Positions 27,887-37,549 are shown, counted from the first letter of the stretch. The stretch is 64,000 bases of DNA from SHZL01 sp963815185 (GCA_963815185.1 CAWFGC010000011.1:467175-531174), one strand, 5' to 3'. The notes: generated by a model not told the origin, from the letters alone. Numbers and translations are program-made.

Positions 27887-30800
27887 ATGAGCACAACCGC
27901 CAAGCACATAAGCAAGACCACGGACACGCAGCCGGAGCACGCGAAACCCCTGCGCTTCGTCACCGCCGCCTCCCTGTTCGACGGCCACGACGCCGCCATC
28001 AACATCATGCGCCGCCTGATCCAGGCACAGGGCGCCGAAGTCATCCACCTGGGACACAACCGCAGCGTGCTGGACATCGTGCGCGCGGCAATTCAGGAAG
28101 ATGCAGACGCGATTGCGATTTCGTCCTACCAGGGCGGGCACAACGAGTTCTTCCAGTACATGGTCGATCTGCTGAAGGAGCGCCATGCCACGCACATCCG
28201 CATCTTCGGCGGCGGCGGCGGCACGATCACGCTGGACGAGAGCAAAGCGCTGGAAGCCTATGGAATCGAACGCATTTACCACCCCGAAGACGGCATGAAA
28301 ATGGGCCTGGTGGAAATGATCGAAGACGTGGTCAAGCGCACCGCCGATGCACGCGTTGCCACCACGTTTCCGGGACAGGTGAATCTCGAAGACGACCAGA
28401 CCATCGCCAATGTCATCTCCGCGCTGGAAGACCAGGTGTTCGGCGAGGCGGAACTGAAGCTCAAGCGGCGCGAATGGGAAGGCGCGAAGAAGCAGGCTCC
28501 GGTCGATCGGCCTCACCGGCACCGGCGGCGCCGGCAAATCCTCGGTAACCGACGAACTGCTGAACCGCTTCACGCAAAGTTTCCCCGACATGCGCATCGC
28601 GGTGCTGGCCGTCGACCCCACCCGCCGGCGCACCGGCGGCGCGCTGCTGGGTGACCGCATCCGCATGAACACCCTGCGCAACGAGCACATCTACATGCGC
28701 AGCATGGCCACGCGCCGCCAGCACCTGGCGACCTCGGTGATTCTGAAAGACGCCATCGCCTTCCTCAAATCGGCCGGCTTCGACCTGGTGCTGGTCGAGA
28801 CCGCGGGCATCGGCCAGAGCGATTCCGAAATCGTCGACCTGGTCGATTTCCCGGTGTACGTGATGACCAGCGACTTCGGCGCGCAAAGCCAGCTCGAGAA
28901 AATCGACATGCTGGACTTCGCCCAACTGGTGGTGCTGAACAAATACGACCGCCGCGCCGCCGAAGACGCGCTGCGCGACGTGCGCAAGCAATGGAAGCGC
29001 AACCACACGGCGTTCGATATGGACGACGAGGACGTACCGGTCTATCCCACCATCGCCAGCCAGTTCAACGACCCCGGCATCAGCTGGATGTTCGTCAACC
29101 TGTGCCGCCTGCTGCGGGAAAAGCTCGAACTGCCGGCCGAACCCTGGACGCCCGAAATCGACACCACGCTGAAAGAACCCAAAGCCACCGTACTGATCCC
29201 CGGCAGCCGCCAACGCTACCTGGCCGAAATCGCCGAACAGGGCAGGGCAGTAAACGAAGACATCCGCCGCCAGGCCGAAGCCGCCAGCCAGGCCCAGAAC
29301 TACTACGAATCCCTGAAAGCCCTGGAAGACCCGGCCCTCCCAGAACCTTTCGTCATCTTTGCGCCCGAAGCCCTCGTAGGAGGCCGCTCAGCGGCCGAAA
29401 CACCCAATTCGCGCGCAAAGCGCGCTCCTACAGAGGAAGCCCCCGACCGAACCCAGTTGCTCCTCCGCCAACGCTACAACGAAGCCCTCGCCGAACTCAG
29501 CGAAGACGCGCATCCAACTATTAAAGGCCTGGCCCGAACGCAAGAGACGGCCTGCGCACCGAAAAATACACCTACCCCGTTCGCGGCCAGGAAGTCACCG
29601 GCAACAACTACCGCGAATCCCTGAGCAAACTGCAAATCCCCAAAATCGGCATGCCGCGCGACGCCGACTGGGGCGAACTCTTGAGCTTCCTGATGCGCGA
29701 AAACCTGCCCGGCGGCTACCCCTACACCGCCGGCGTGTTCCCCTACAGGAGAACCGGCGAAGACCCGATCCGCATGTTCGCCGGCGAAGGCACGCCCGAG
29801 CGCACCAACCGCAGATTCCATCTGCTGGCCCACGGCCAGCCCGCCGTGCGCCTCAGTCCACCGCCTTCGACTCCGTCACCTTATATGGAGAAGACCCGCA
29901 CACCCGCCCCGACATCTACGGCAAGGTCGGCAACTCGGGCGTATCGATCGCCACCGTGGACGACATGAAGAAACTCTATTCCGGTTTCGACCTGTGCTCG
30001 CCCAGCACCTCGGTATCGATGACCATCAACGGCCCCGCGCCGATGATCCTGGCGTTTTTCATGAACACCGCCATCGACCAGCAGGTGGAGTTGTACCTCA
30101 AAGCCAACGACCTGTGGGAGGAGGCCGAGAAAAAAATCAACGCCTACTTCAAGGACAAAACCCGCCCGCAGTATCACGGCGAATTGCCCAAGCGACAACA
30201 ACGGCCTCGGCCTGGCCCTGCTCGGCATCACCAGCGACCGCCTGATCGGCATCAAGGGTTTCGATCAGGCCAAATACGACGAGATCAAAGCGAAAACCGC
30301 TGTCCAGCGTGCGCGGCACCGTGCAGGCCGATATCCTCAAAGAAGACCAGGCGCAGAACACCTGCATCTTCTCCACCGAATTCGCCATGCGCATGATGGG
30401 CGACATCCAGCAGTTCTTCGTCGATCACAACGTGCGCAACTTCTACAGCGTCTCGATCTCCGGCTACCACATCGCCGAAGCCGGCGCGAACCCGATCAGC
30501 CAGCTGGCCTTCACCCTCAGCAACGGCTTCACCATCGTCGAGTACTACCTCGCGCGCGGCATGGACGTGGACGAATTCGCCGGCAACCTCAGCTTCTTCT
30601 TCTCCAACGGCATGGACCCGGAATACACCGTCATCGGCCGGGTCGCGCGGCAGAATCTGGGCCAGAGCCATGCGCGACCGCTACGGCGCCAGCGCCGGAA
30701 GCCAGAAACTGAAGTACCACATCCAGACCAGCGGAAGGAGCCTGCACGCGCAGGAAATCCAGTTCAACGACATCCGCACCACGCTGCAGGCCCTGTACGC

Positions 30801-31414
30801 GCTGTTCGACAACTGCAACAGCCTGCACACCAACGCCTTCGATGAAGCCATCACCACCCCCACCCCCGAATCGGTGCGAAGGGCGGTCGCCATCCAGATG
30901 ATCATCAACAAGGAACTGGGCCTGAACTACTGCGAAAACCCCTGGCAGGGCAGCTTCATCGTCGACGAACTCACCGACCTGGTCGAAGAAGCCGTCTACC
31001 AGGAATTCGAGCGCATCTCCGAACGCGGCGGCGTGCTCGGCGCGATGGACACCATGTACCAGCGCAGCAAGATCCAGGAAGAAAGCCTGTACTACGAAAG
31101 CAAGAAACACGACGGCAGCCTGCCCATCATCGGCGTCAACACCTTCCTGCCCCCCGACGGCCACGGCGAAATCGGCGCCATCGAACTGATGCGCAGTTCG
31201 GAAGGGGAGAAGGATCAGCAGGTGGCCAATGTCGAGGCCTTCCGCGAAACGCATGCGAAGGAGGCCAAACCCCGCCTGGCGAAACTGCAGCAGGTGGCGC
31301 GTGAGAGAAAGAACACGTTCGAGGCACTTATGGAGGCGGCGAAGGTTTGTTCGCTGGGGTCGATCATCACATGCGCTTTATGATGTGGGGGGGGAGTATC
31401 GGAGGAATATGTGA
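27887..31414 (+). pseudogene. icmF: fused isobutyryl-CoA mutase IcmF, multiple frameshifts
   Basis: IcmF carries a B12-binding domain, a MeaB-like GTPase chaperone and a mutase domain in one chain, and interconverts isobutyryl- and n-butyryl-CoA. All parts are recognisable in order. These are the B12 domain (FDGHDAAINIMRR), the P-loop GTGGAGKSS, ETAGIGQSDSEIVD and NKYD of the GTPase, then mutase segments (PYTAGVFPYRRTGEDP, FSTEFAMRMMGDIQQFF, SISGYHIAEAGANP, YHIQTSGRSLHAQEI) and the C-terminus DVGGEYRRNM. Eight shifts interrupt the frame near 28506, 29528, 29545, 29858 (+2), 30190, 30299, 30651 and 31367. Every one is best explained by inserted bases, nine in all. Removing them leaves about 1172 codons. 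A REPIN lies in the GTPase-mutase linker. Confidence 0.9.
29376..29431. repeat. REPIN (two inverted REP hairpins) inside icmF
   Basis: GTAGGAGGCCGCTCAGCGGCC and, inverted, GCGCGCAAAGCGCGCTCCTAC form two hairpins facing each other. The shared ends are GTAGGAG / CTCCTAC. This is the REPIN/BIME layout known from Pseudomonas and Xanthomonadales. The frame reads through it (LVGGRSAAETPNSRAKRAPT), so the element adds about 19 codons to the linker. Confidence 0.75.
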
Positions 31415-31777
31415 TCTTCGGATGGAGTGATTGTTAACCGCTAGGTAGTTGGTCCGAATCTGACTAAGGGAGAAAAATAAGTCAACAGCTTGCAAAACAA
31501 TGCGAGTCTTTTTACTTTTCGATTCAAGCGAATTCCAAATGTGGGTCCAAATCTGGGTACACATACGGACAAATGTCGGTGCTCGGTGTGCTTGCTATAA
31601 AATGAAATAGTCATGGCTACCAAGAGTCGAAATAGCACGAGCATCGAAACAGAGGCAGATTCGCTGGTAACTATGTTTGCAACAGGCGTACCGCTGCTCC
31701 TCGACATCCCCGGTTTGTTTTTTATCGAGGCTAGTAGACGAATCAAGCGCGGGTCTGAGCAACTCGCCCGGCTTCGG
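31415..31777. other. intergenic region, no supported gene
   Basis: AT-rich sequence follows icmF. A 65-codon frame at 31613-31810 (MATKSRNSTSIETEADS...) is open, but it has no ribosome-binding site, runs into the tandem repeat and resembles nothing known. It is not called a gene. Nothing else is recognised. Confidence 0.4.
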
Positions 31778-31854
31778 AAGTTATGGGGTCAGAGTAAAGG
31801 GACAGAGTAATCCTATAAGTTATGGGGTCAGAGTAAAGGGACAGAGTAATCCTA
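31778..31854 (+). repeat. tandem duplication of a 39-base GGGTCAGAGTAAAG-type unit
   Basis: The 39-base unit at 31778-31816 is repeated directly at 31817-31854. Each unit contains GGGGTCAGAGTAAAG followed by GGACAGAGTAATCC. The core is the same as in the palindromic element at 31962-32059 and the single copy at 36091. Confidence 0.85.
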
Positions 31855-31961
31855 CAGCAAGAGTTGGAATCATCTGACTGCCGAAAACGGCAAATCCCCA
31901 TCGCAAGGGAACAGCACGTTTCATCACGATCGTGTCTTCCGTGGCTGCACCAACAAGTGTT

Positions 31962-32059
31962 GGGTCAGAGTAAAGTGTCTGAGTAAAATCTACTCAGAGG
32001 AATGGAGATGGACGCAGAGTCTTTCAAAAACGATTTACTCCGGCACTTTACTCTGACCC
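31962..32059. mobile_element. MITE-like palindromic element with GGGTCAGAGTAAAGTG ends
   Basis: GGGTCAGAGTAAAGTG at 31962-31977 is the exact reverse complement of 32044-32059. The complementarity continues inward imperfectly (GAGTAAAATC versus GATTTACTC), giving terminal inverted repeats of about 28 bases around a short core with a further inner stem (CTGAGTA / TACTCAG). No coding capacity is present. The structure is what a non-autonomous MITE or REPIN-like element looks like. It abuts the truncated gene at 32071. Confidence 0.65.
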
Positions 32060-32070
32060 CATAGCGTCCT

Positions 32071-32484
32071 TTGCAGCAGACCGACGGCCCGACTGGCTTT
32101 GTCATTGGCCCGTCCATGTCGGCTTCCTGGTACAACCCTGTTGAATCGGGACACGGCATCATGATTCATCTGCTCGACGCGACACAGGAATGGATGTGCT
32201 GGTTCACCTTTGACCTGGATGGAAATCCAGCCTGGATATGCGCGCTGGGCAGTATCAGCGGCGACACGATTGTTTTTGAAGATGCTTTCATCGTCCAGGG
32301 TGGCAATTTCCCGCCCTTGTTCGATCCGCTACAGATAGTCGAGGTGCCGTGGGGCAGCATTACCGTCACTTTTACCGGATGCGACAGCGGCATGATGAAC
32401 TGGTCGACTACAGCGGAAGGTTTGCAATCCGGAAGCATGCCGCTGACACGTCTGACATCTCTTTGGGGCAACGTTTGCCCGTAA
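32071..32484 (+). pseudogene. N-terminally truncated secreted-type hypothetical protein
   Basis: Only a TTG near the element boundary could start this 137-residue frame, and no signal peptide is present. The sequence shows the W-Y-N-P-x-x-S-G-x-G motif (SWYNPVESGHGIMIHLL), then FDLDGNPAW and a beta-rich tail (GSITVTFTGCDSGMMNW). This is a domain found in larger exported gammaproteobacterial proteins. The palindromic element ends 11 bases upstream, so insertion or recombination there probably removed the 5' part. It shares the FD-x-x-G-x-P-x-W signature with the fragment at position 3. Confidence 0.55.
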
Positions 32485-32675
32485 GTTACACCTTTGAATC
32501 GCACTGGTAACCTGCGGCAATTTCCTGATTTGACAGATGGCTTGACAAGCGTGCGTTTCGGGCAAGATCGCTCGCTGTTTACCTGAATTCAAACTGGGCA
32601 TATACTTTTCCAGGTAGCCGAGCCGAAAGTATTTAGCGGCAGTCTGACGGGCCGTAATCTCAGGAGGAGGTAATC

Positions 32676-33191
32676 ATGGTTCGCATTTCATTGACCTTGG
32701 CACTCGCCGCAATACTTGCAGGCTGTGGTGCTTCAGAAGACGCAGCAGTAGCTGTTGGCTCCCGGGATGAAGCACAGGCTGTCACCGCCTGCGGCCTACT
32801 CACCCCCGAAGAGGTAGCTGCTGTCATCGGCATCCCGGTCACCAATGCTGTCGAGCAGAGCCATGGGATGTTTGGCAATTGCCGCTACGAGACCGGGAAT
32901 AGGCAGCAGACGGTTGGGCTAATGCATTTTTCCGGATTGACGCCAAAGTCTGCCGCGCAACTGGCTGAGGAAGTGCGCGCCGACCTGGAGCGCGAGGGCA
33001 TGCCGGATCAGGAGTTGCAGATCGAGCCGGGCGTGGGAGCACCAGCGGTCTACTATCCCGCCCCGGACGGAGGACTGCACACGCTGGTGATTCAGTCCGG
33101 TGAACACAAGATCATTTTGACCGCTGCCTCCCACGACACCGTTACCGCGTTGGCGAAACGCGCGGTCGCGGCATTGCCTGGTTCAGGTTAG
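32676..33191 (+). CDS. hypothetical lipoprotein, 171 residues
   Basis: A near-perfect AGGAGGAGG ribosome-binding site precedes the ATG. The N-terminus is a lipoprotein signal ending LAGC (Cys17). Residues 38-60 (TACGLLTPEEVAAVIGIPVT) resemble the start of DUF3558-type lipoprotein domains, followed by a single disulfide-capable Cys in FGNCRYET and alternating strands. Function is unknown. The stop overlaps the GTG start of the next gene by one base, so the two are translationally coupled. Confidence 0.8.
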   Translation: MVRISLTLALAAILAGCGASEDAAVAVGSRDEAQAVTACGLLTPEEVAAVIGIPVTNAVEQSHGMFGNCRYETGNRQQTVGLMHFSGLTPKSAAQLAEEVRADLEREGMPDQELQIEPGVGAPAVYYPAPDGGLHTLVIQSGEHKIILTAASHDTVTALAKRAVAALPGSG

Positions 33192-35341
33192 TGTCTCCGC
33201 TACAAGCGCTTGCCGGCGGAGACGAGGACCTCAGGCATGCCGACCGATCCGCATCCGTGGTGCGCAGGCAAAATCGGTGGCCTGCCAGGTTTGCGCTGTC
33301 CATAATTCTCCTGTCCTGCCTGTCAGGGCCCTTGCATGCCAAGGACTTGCTGGATTACGTCATCGAGGCTGTCGATCCCACACTGGCGCCGGCGCGCCCG
33401 CTGATCGAGTGCATGGCTGGTGGTGGCAGCGCTGAGATCTGCGCCCTAGAAGCGGCCAAGAAGCAGGCATCGGGCGTATTGCCTATTGGGCCCGGCGATG
33501 ATCGGGTCAAGAAGGCTGCGGCGGTATTTACCGCAGCGCGCGAAGAACGCTGGTTCGAGGTTCTGAAGATCGGCGGTGAAGTCGTGGCCAAGTCGGTTTC
33601 CTGCGCGATGCTTCCGTTGCAGGGCCCCATCAAGGGTACTGCCTGCAGCATCGTCGGGTGGGTGATTTCCAAGAATGCCGGCGTACTGGACAAGGCCTGG
33701 GATGCCCTCCGCGGGCCCGACTGGTGGGCGCTGATTGATCTGTTGGGAACAGCAGCCTGCGATCTGATTCCTGGCGACGGCCCTGCCGGCTATGCCAAGG
33801 ACGTCATCTGCGGGCCGCTGGCTGCGGCGCTGCTGCAGGCGAAGCAGTGGGCCGAGGCTATGGCCAAGGGCGTCGTTGCCGGGGCGGATGCATTGGAAAA
33901 CCTGGTTTTTGGTGATGACAGCCACATGCCGTATAACCGCTATTTCGAGCTGTATTGGCAGCCCTGGTATCACTATTCCACCGCGCGGATCTGGCAAAAC
34001 CAAGGATTGGGTCCCGCGGTCAACGGCGTGTACGGCAACTGCGTCGACTATTTCGATTCCCACAACCAGTACCGCTCTACGGCGAAGAAAACCTGCAGTG
34101 ACCTTAAGAAGAAATTCGACACGCATGTAAAGGGATTTGCCGATGCACTGCCGGTGGCCGTTGACGGCTATTTCGAATCCGTCGCCAAACCGGCAATTAG
34201 CGGCTTTGCCCGCGCCGGTTTTGGAAACGCGGTTCCGGACAATCTGCCCGGCGAAGGCCTTTTCGTGTCGAACTGTGTTTTTCAGATGCGCCAACGGTTT
34301 CCCTTCCCTGAACCGGACGAAACCCGTTGCAAATTGCTGGAAAACAAGTCGAAACAATATGCCAACGTCGGTTTAGGCGCGCTCGGGCCGCTGTACCAGA
34401 CGCTGGCCAAGTCCTGCTATAGCGATGTCCAGCAGCAAACACTGGATCCCACCATCTGGGCCATGGCCTGTGACGATTTGCGGGCGCGCTACCGGCAGGT
34501 CTATACGGGCGAGACGCTCAAGCTGTTCAAAACGATCGGGGATCTGAAGAAAGCGGGCTGTTTACTGGCCGACCCGGAGCAGGAGGGTCGGCTGCGACTT
34601 GACTGCGAATCCTATGCGGCACATGCCATTTGTCTGGAGGCATTGTTGCCGAATGGAGACAAATACTGTGTAAAGCCAACCTTGAAGATGTCGGACGCCC
34701 AACGCGCCAATGAAACCGTTTCGATGCAGCCCTCCGCCGCGGGCATCAGCGCGGCCGGCGCATCGTCCGCGCCCCGGCGCACAGGGCGGCTTCAGCCCGG
34801 TTCAACCTCCGCGAACAGTCAGGCTGACGATGCCGCAGCGCCTCGTGTACCCCCGGCCGGCGTTGCAGCCACCGGTCGGGTACTGCGGTCCGCCATGACA
34901 TTTGAAGCTGAAAATCTGCTGGCTGTGGGCAAGGTGCGGCTGCGTGGCGGACAGGCCGTGGCCCAGCCGATGGCCGGTTTCGGTCCGGGCTGGAGTGCTG
35001 ACACACAATTGTTTTGGCACGGCGCGGCTGCCGGCGCGACGCTGGACTTGCTCATCGATGTGCCGTACGACGGCGCCTGGGTCGTAGAGATCGCGTTAAC
35101 GCGTGCGCCGGATTACGGCAAACTGGATTTCGAGGTTGATAGTCATCCAATTGAACGGGGCTTTGATGGCTATGCACCTCAGGTTACAGGTCCGGTGCGG
35201 GTCTCGCTGGGCACATTTGCAATGATCAAGGGCCAGCGGCCGGTCAGCCTGAAGATCAATGGAAAAAATGGCGCTTCTACCGGCTGGCTCGCTGGCGTTG
35301 ATCGCATCGTACTGACCCCGTCGGGTAATAATCAGCGGTAA
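33191..35341 (+). CDS. large exported hypothetical protein with C-terminal carbohydrate-binding-like domain
   Basis: The 716-residue frame starts with GTG overlapping the preceding stop; GTG 33257 is an alternative start closer to the signal peptide (RFALSIILLSCLSGPLHA). The mature part is Cys-rich and helical (ACDLIPGDGPAGYAKDVICGP, YGNCVDYFDSHNQY, CSDLKKKFD, CDDLRARYRQVY). An Ala/Pro/Ser-rich linker (about 500-560) follows. The last 150 residues start FEAENLLAVGKVRLRGG and end WLAGVDRIVLTP, with a beta pattern like galactose-binding modules. No catalytic motif is recognised. It is probably a secreted or surface protein binding a glycan. Confidence 0.75.
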   Translation: MSPLQALAGGDEDLRHADRSASVVRRQNRWPARFALSIILLSCLSGPLHAKDLLDYVIEAVDPTLAPARPLIECMAGGGSAEICALEAAKKQASGVLPIGPGDDRVKKAAAVFTAAREERWFEVLKIGGEVVAKSVSCAMLPLQGPIKGTACSIVGWVISKNAGVLDKAWDALRGPDWWALIDLLGTAACDLIPGDGPAGYAKDVICGPLAAALLQAKQWAEAMAKGVVAGADALENLVFGDDSHMPYNRYFELYWQPWYHYSTARIWQNQGLGPAVNGVYGNCVDYFDSHNQYRSTAKKTCSDLKKKFDTHVKGFADALPVAVDGYFESVAKPAISGFARAGFGNAVPDNLPGEGLFVSNCVFQMRQRFPFPEPDETRCKLLENKSKQYANVGLGALGPLYQTLAKSCYSDVQQQTLDPTIWAMACDDLRARYRQVYTGETLKLFKTIGDLKKAGCLLADPEQEGRLRLDCESYAAHAICLEALLPNGDKYCVKPTLKMSDAQRANETVSMQPSAAGISAAGASSAPRRTGRLQPGSTSANSQADDAAAPRVPPAGVAATGRVLRSAMTFEAENLLAVGKVRLRGGQAVAQPMAGFGPGWSADTQLFWHGAAAGATLDLLIDVPYDGAWVVEIALTRAPDYGKLDFEVDSHPIERGFDGYAPQVTGPVRVSLGTFAMIKGQRPVSLKINGKNGASTGWLAGVDRIVLTPSGNNQR

Positions 35342-35398
35342 CGCCAAGTCTGCTGAAAGGACGGAAATGCGCAGGGTTCACGTAAGGAGGAAAGCGGA

Positions 35399-36058
35399 AT
35401 GACGATGAAAGGGAACGCAGGGCTGCTGGAACTGCGAAGGACGGAGCTTCATGCGGCGCTTGCAAGTTTCTTGATCGTGTTTGCGGTGCTGTTTTGGAGC
35501 GCCACACCGCTGGGAGCGGCCGAGGTATACCTTGGCCGCCCGACTGTTGGGGAGAACCGGGTCGATATCTGCCTGCAATGGGGCAGCGGCTGTGATGGCG
35601 AAGCCGCCGAGGCGTACTGCAAGTCACTGGGCTACGATCGCATGGTCTCCTGGGAGCCTGACAATGATATTGGCGCAGATCATCCCACCATCGTTATCGG
35701 CTCTGGCCAGGTCTGCGCCGATGCCTATTGCGACGGGTACCTTTCTGTAACCTGCGCGTTGGAGGACGAATGGACGCAAAGCACAGGAAATGGCGGGGTC
35801 GTGGCGGAGCTGGTGAGCAAGTCCGGCCAATCGCCCGAGGGCATCCTGCTGATCGCGGTGGCTGAACACGATGTCCACATGACAATGGCCACTATCGTGG
35901 ATTCGCACGGGCTCGCCCTGCTGCATACCCCCCCGGGCGCTTACCGACTGTTCATTAATGATTACAAGAATACCGTCCCCATCAGACCACAGCCGGCATA
36001 TCCGCTGGACGTTGAAGGGGGAAGTACGGGGAATTTCGTTACGATCGACATTGAATGA
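35399..36058 (+). CDS. exported hypothetical protein, 219 residues
   Basis: GGAGGAAAGCGGA precedes the ATG. Residues 18-40 (ALASFLIVFAVLFWSATPLGA) form a signal peptide or anchor. The next 85 residues hold six cysteines (DICLQWGSGCDGEAAEAYCKSLGY, VCADAYCDGYLSVTC), probably three disulfides. A C-terminal half with GVVAELVSKSGQSPEGI and GLALLHTPPGAYRLFINDY resembles a small beta-sandwich. No family is recognised. Together with the two preceding genes it makes a three-gene envelope-protein cluster closed by the terminator at 36127. Confidence 0.7.
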   Translation: MTMKGNAGLLELRRTELHAALASFLIVFAVLFWSATPLGAAEVYLGRPTVGENRVDICLQWGSGCDGEAAEAYCKSLGYDRMVSWEPDNDIGADHPTIVIGSGQVCADAYCDGYLSVTCALEDEWTQSTGNGGVVAELVSKSGQSPEGILLIAVAEHDVHMTMATIVDSHGLALLHTPPGAYRLFINDYKNTVPIRPQPAYPLDVEGGSTGNFVTIDIE

Positions 36059-36090
36059 CCGTGCCCGGCAAGGAAGGTCAGCTGTAATTT

Positions 36091-36107
36091 TGGGGTCAGG
36101 GTAAAGA
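36091..36107 (+). repeat. single TGGGGTCAGGGTAAAG copy
   Basis: This variant of the GGGTCAGAGTAAAG core found at 31.8-32.1 kb lies just after the 219-residue gene and before the terminator. The two sets of copies thus flank the secreted-protein cluster. Confidence 0.55.
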
Positions 36108-36126
36108 CTCATTTTTCGGGGAAGAG

Positions 36127-36173
36127 AAAAGGGGCCGGATACAACTTCAAATAAGTATCCGGCCCCTTTTTTT
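36127..36173. terminator. strong Rho-independent terminator, probably bidirectional
   Basis: GGGGCCGGATAC (36131-36142) pairs perfectly with GTATCCGGCCCC (36155-36166) and is followed by seven T; four A precede the stem. An outer GGGGCC/GGGCCCC repeat extends beyond. It ends transcription from the secreted-protein cluster. From here to 36384 no gene is seen. Confidence 0.85.
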
Positions 36174-36384
36174 GGGCCCCTTTTCTCATCGATCTGCCTT
36201 ATCCGGGTTATCGCGAACCGCAGGGAGCAATCGGCGAGTACAATAGGAATTTCGTGGTGAACCAGATGGCGCTGCGCTTGAGAAGTGCTGCAACGCCGCG
36301 CAGCGAAATCCGCGCCACGTAATGGAACTTCTGGCACGCGGACAGGCGCTGACAGCTTACTGACATTCGACTAGCGGAAGATGC

Positions 36385-37401
36385 ATGAGCAAGTCCACGA
36401 AACGGCCGGCCTACCGTGTACTAAAGCCCCAGGACCTGGAGGCCGCGCATGGCATGCGTGCGTTTGCGCTTCACGTGCTTAACGGGCTGAGCGAAACGCC
36501 AAAGCGCCTCTCTTCGCGCTGGATTTATGATGAGCACGGCAGCGAGCTGTTCGCACGGATCTGCGATGTTGAGGAGTACTATCTAACGCGCTGTGAAGCC
36601 GAAATTCTGCGCAATCATACACCGGACATTCTCAAGCTTGCCGGGGGTGAGGCGCTCGACATAGTGGATTTGGGCGCCGGAGACGGTCGCAAGACCAACA
36701 TCGTGCTTGAACGCGCGCTGAAGCAGTTGAAAGACGTCCGCTATGTTCCAATCGATATTTCAGAATCCGCCATGGCGGGCCTGGTGAAAGCGACGGGCGA
36801 GAAGTTCCCGGCGTTGAAATTCGGCGGCATCGTCGCGGAGTATTTTGACGGATTAAACTGGCTGAGCAACAGGGACGAGCGCAAGCATCTCGTGATGTTC
36901 CTTGGCAGCAACATCGGGAATTTCAACAAAGTTCAGGCGCGTGTGTTTCTCCGCCAATTATGGGAAGCGCTCAATCACGGCGATCTGGTGCTGATAGGCT
37001 TCGACCTGAAAAAGGATATCGAGCTGTTACTGGCCGGGTACAACGACAAAGAAGGCCTGACAGCCGCGTTCAACAAGAATCTTCTAAAGCGCATCAATCG
37101 CGAACTCGGTGGCAACTTCGACTTGAGCGCTTACCGGCACTACGCAACTTATGACGTGTTCAGCGGCGCGGTTGAGAGTTACATCGTGAGCCTCAAGGCG
37201 CAGATGGTGACGATCAAGGATTTGCAGAGCACCTTCGAGTTCGACGAGTGGGAACCAATCCACACTGAGTACTCTTATAAGTACCTGCAGAAGGACATCG
37301 ACGCGCTAGCCGCCAGTACGGGCTTCAAGACCGTCGAGCAGTACTACGACAACAATGGCTGGTTCACCGACAGCTTGTGGCAGGTCGAAAAGGGTCTTTA
37401 G
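36385..37401 (+). CDS. egtD: L-histidine N(alpha)-methyltransferase EgtD
   Basis: EgtD trimethylates histidine with SAM to make hercynine, the substrate of EgtB. The 338 residues carry SSRWIYDEHGSELFARICDVEEYYLTRCEAEIL, the SAM-binding DLGAGDGRKT, MFLGSNIGNF and the C-terminal SYKYLQKDIDALAASTGF, all typical of the family. Normally egtB and egtD are adjacent; here a repeat-rich 9.3-kb accessory stretch intervenes, and this gene stands alone with its own upstream gap. A 46-base perfect palindrome follows its stop. Confidence 0.95.
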   Translation: MSKSTKRPAYRVLKPQDLEAAHGMRAFALHVLNGLSETPKRLSSRWIYDEHGSELFARICDVEEYYLTRCEAEILRNHTPDILKLAGGEALDIVDLGAGDGRKTNIVLERALKQLKDVRYVPIDISESAMAGLVKATGEKFPALKFGGIVAEYFDGLNWLSNRDERKHLVMFLGSNIGNFNKVQARVFLRQLWEALNHGDLVLIGFDLKKDIELLLAGYNDKEGLTAAFNKNLLKRINRELGGNFDLSAYRHYATYDVFSGAVESYIVSLKAQMVTIKDLQSTFEFDEWEPIHTEYSYKYLQKDIDALAASTGFKTVEQYYDNNGWFTDSLWQVEKGL

Positions 37402-37434
37402 GCAGACTTCAGGTGATTCAAAACCGCTGACATT

Positions 37435-37480
37435 TGGCCACTGAGGTTTGGGGGCGTACACCCCCAAACCTCAGTGGCCA
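37435..37480. repeat. 20-bp perfect palindrome downstream of egtD
   Basis: TGGCCACTGAGGTTTGGGGG at 37435-37454 is exactly complementary to 37461-37480 with a 6-base loop. It lacks a T-tract, so it is unlikely to be an ordinary intrinsic terminator. It may be a dispersed palindromic element or an RNA 3'-end stabiliser. Confidence 0.7.
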
Positions 37481-37549
37481 GGGCCGGGAAATATCGCTTG
37501 AAGGGCGCTATACTCCGTACGGTAAATCACCAGCTTGGGAGGAAGAATC

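Noticed and set aside
31613..31810. 65-codon frame before the repeat units
   Set aside because: It has no ribosome-binding site and its end lies inside the repeat; it resembles no known protein.
31778..31854. Possible CRISPR start (two 39-base direct repeats)
   Set aside because: The units are directly adjacent with no spacer, only two are present and no cas gene is nearby.
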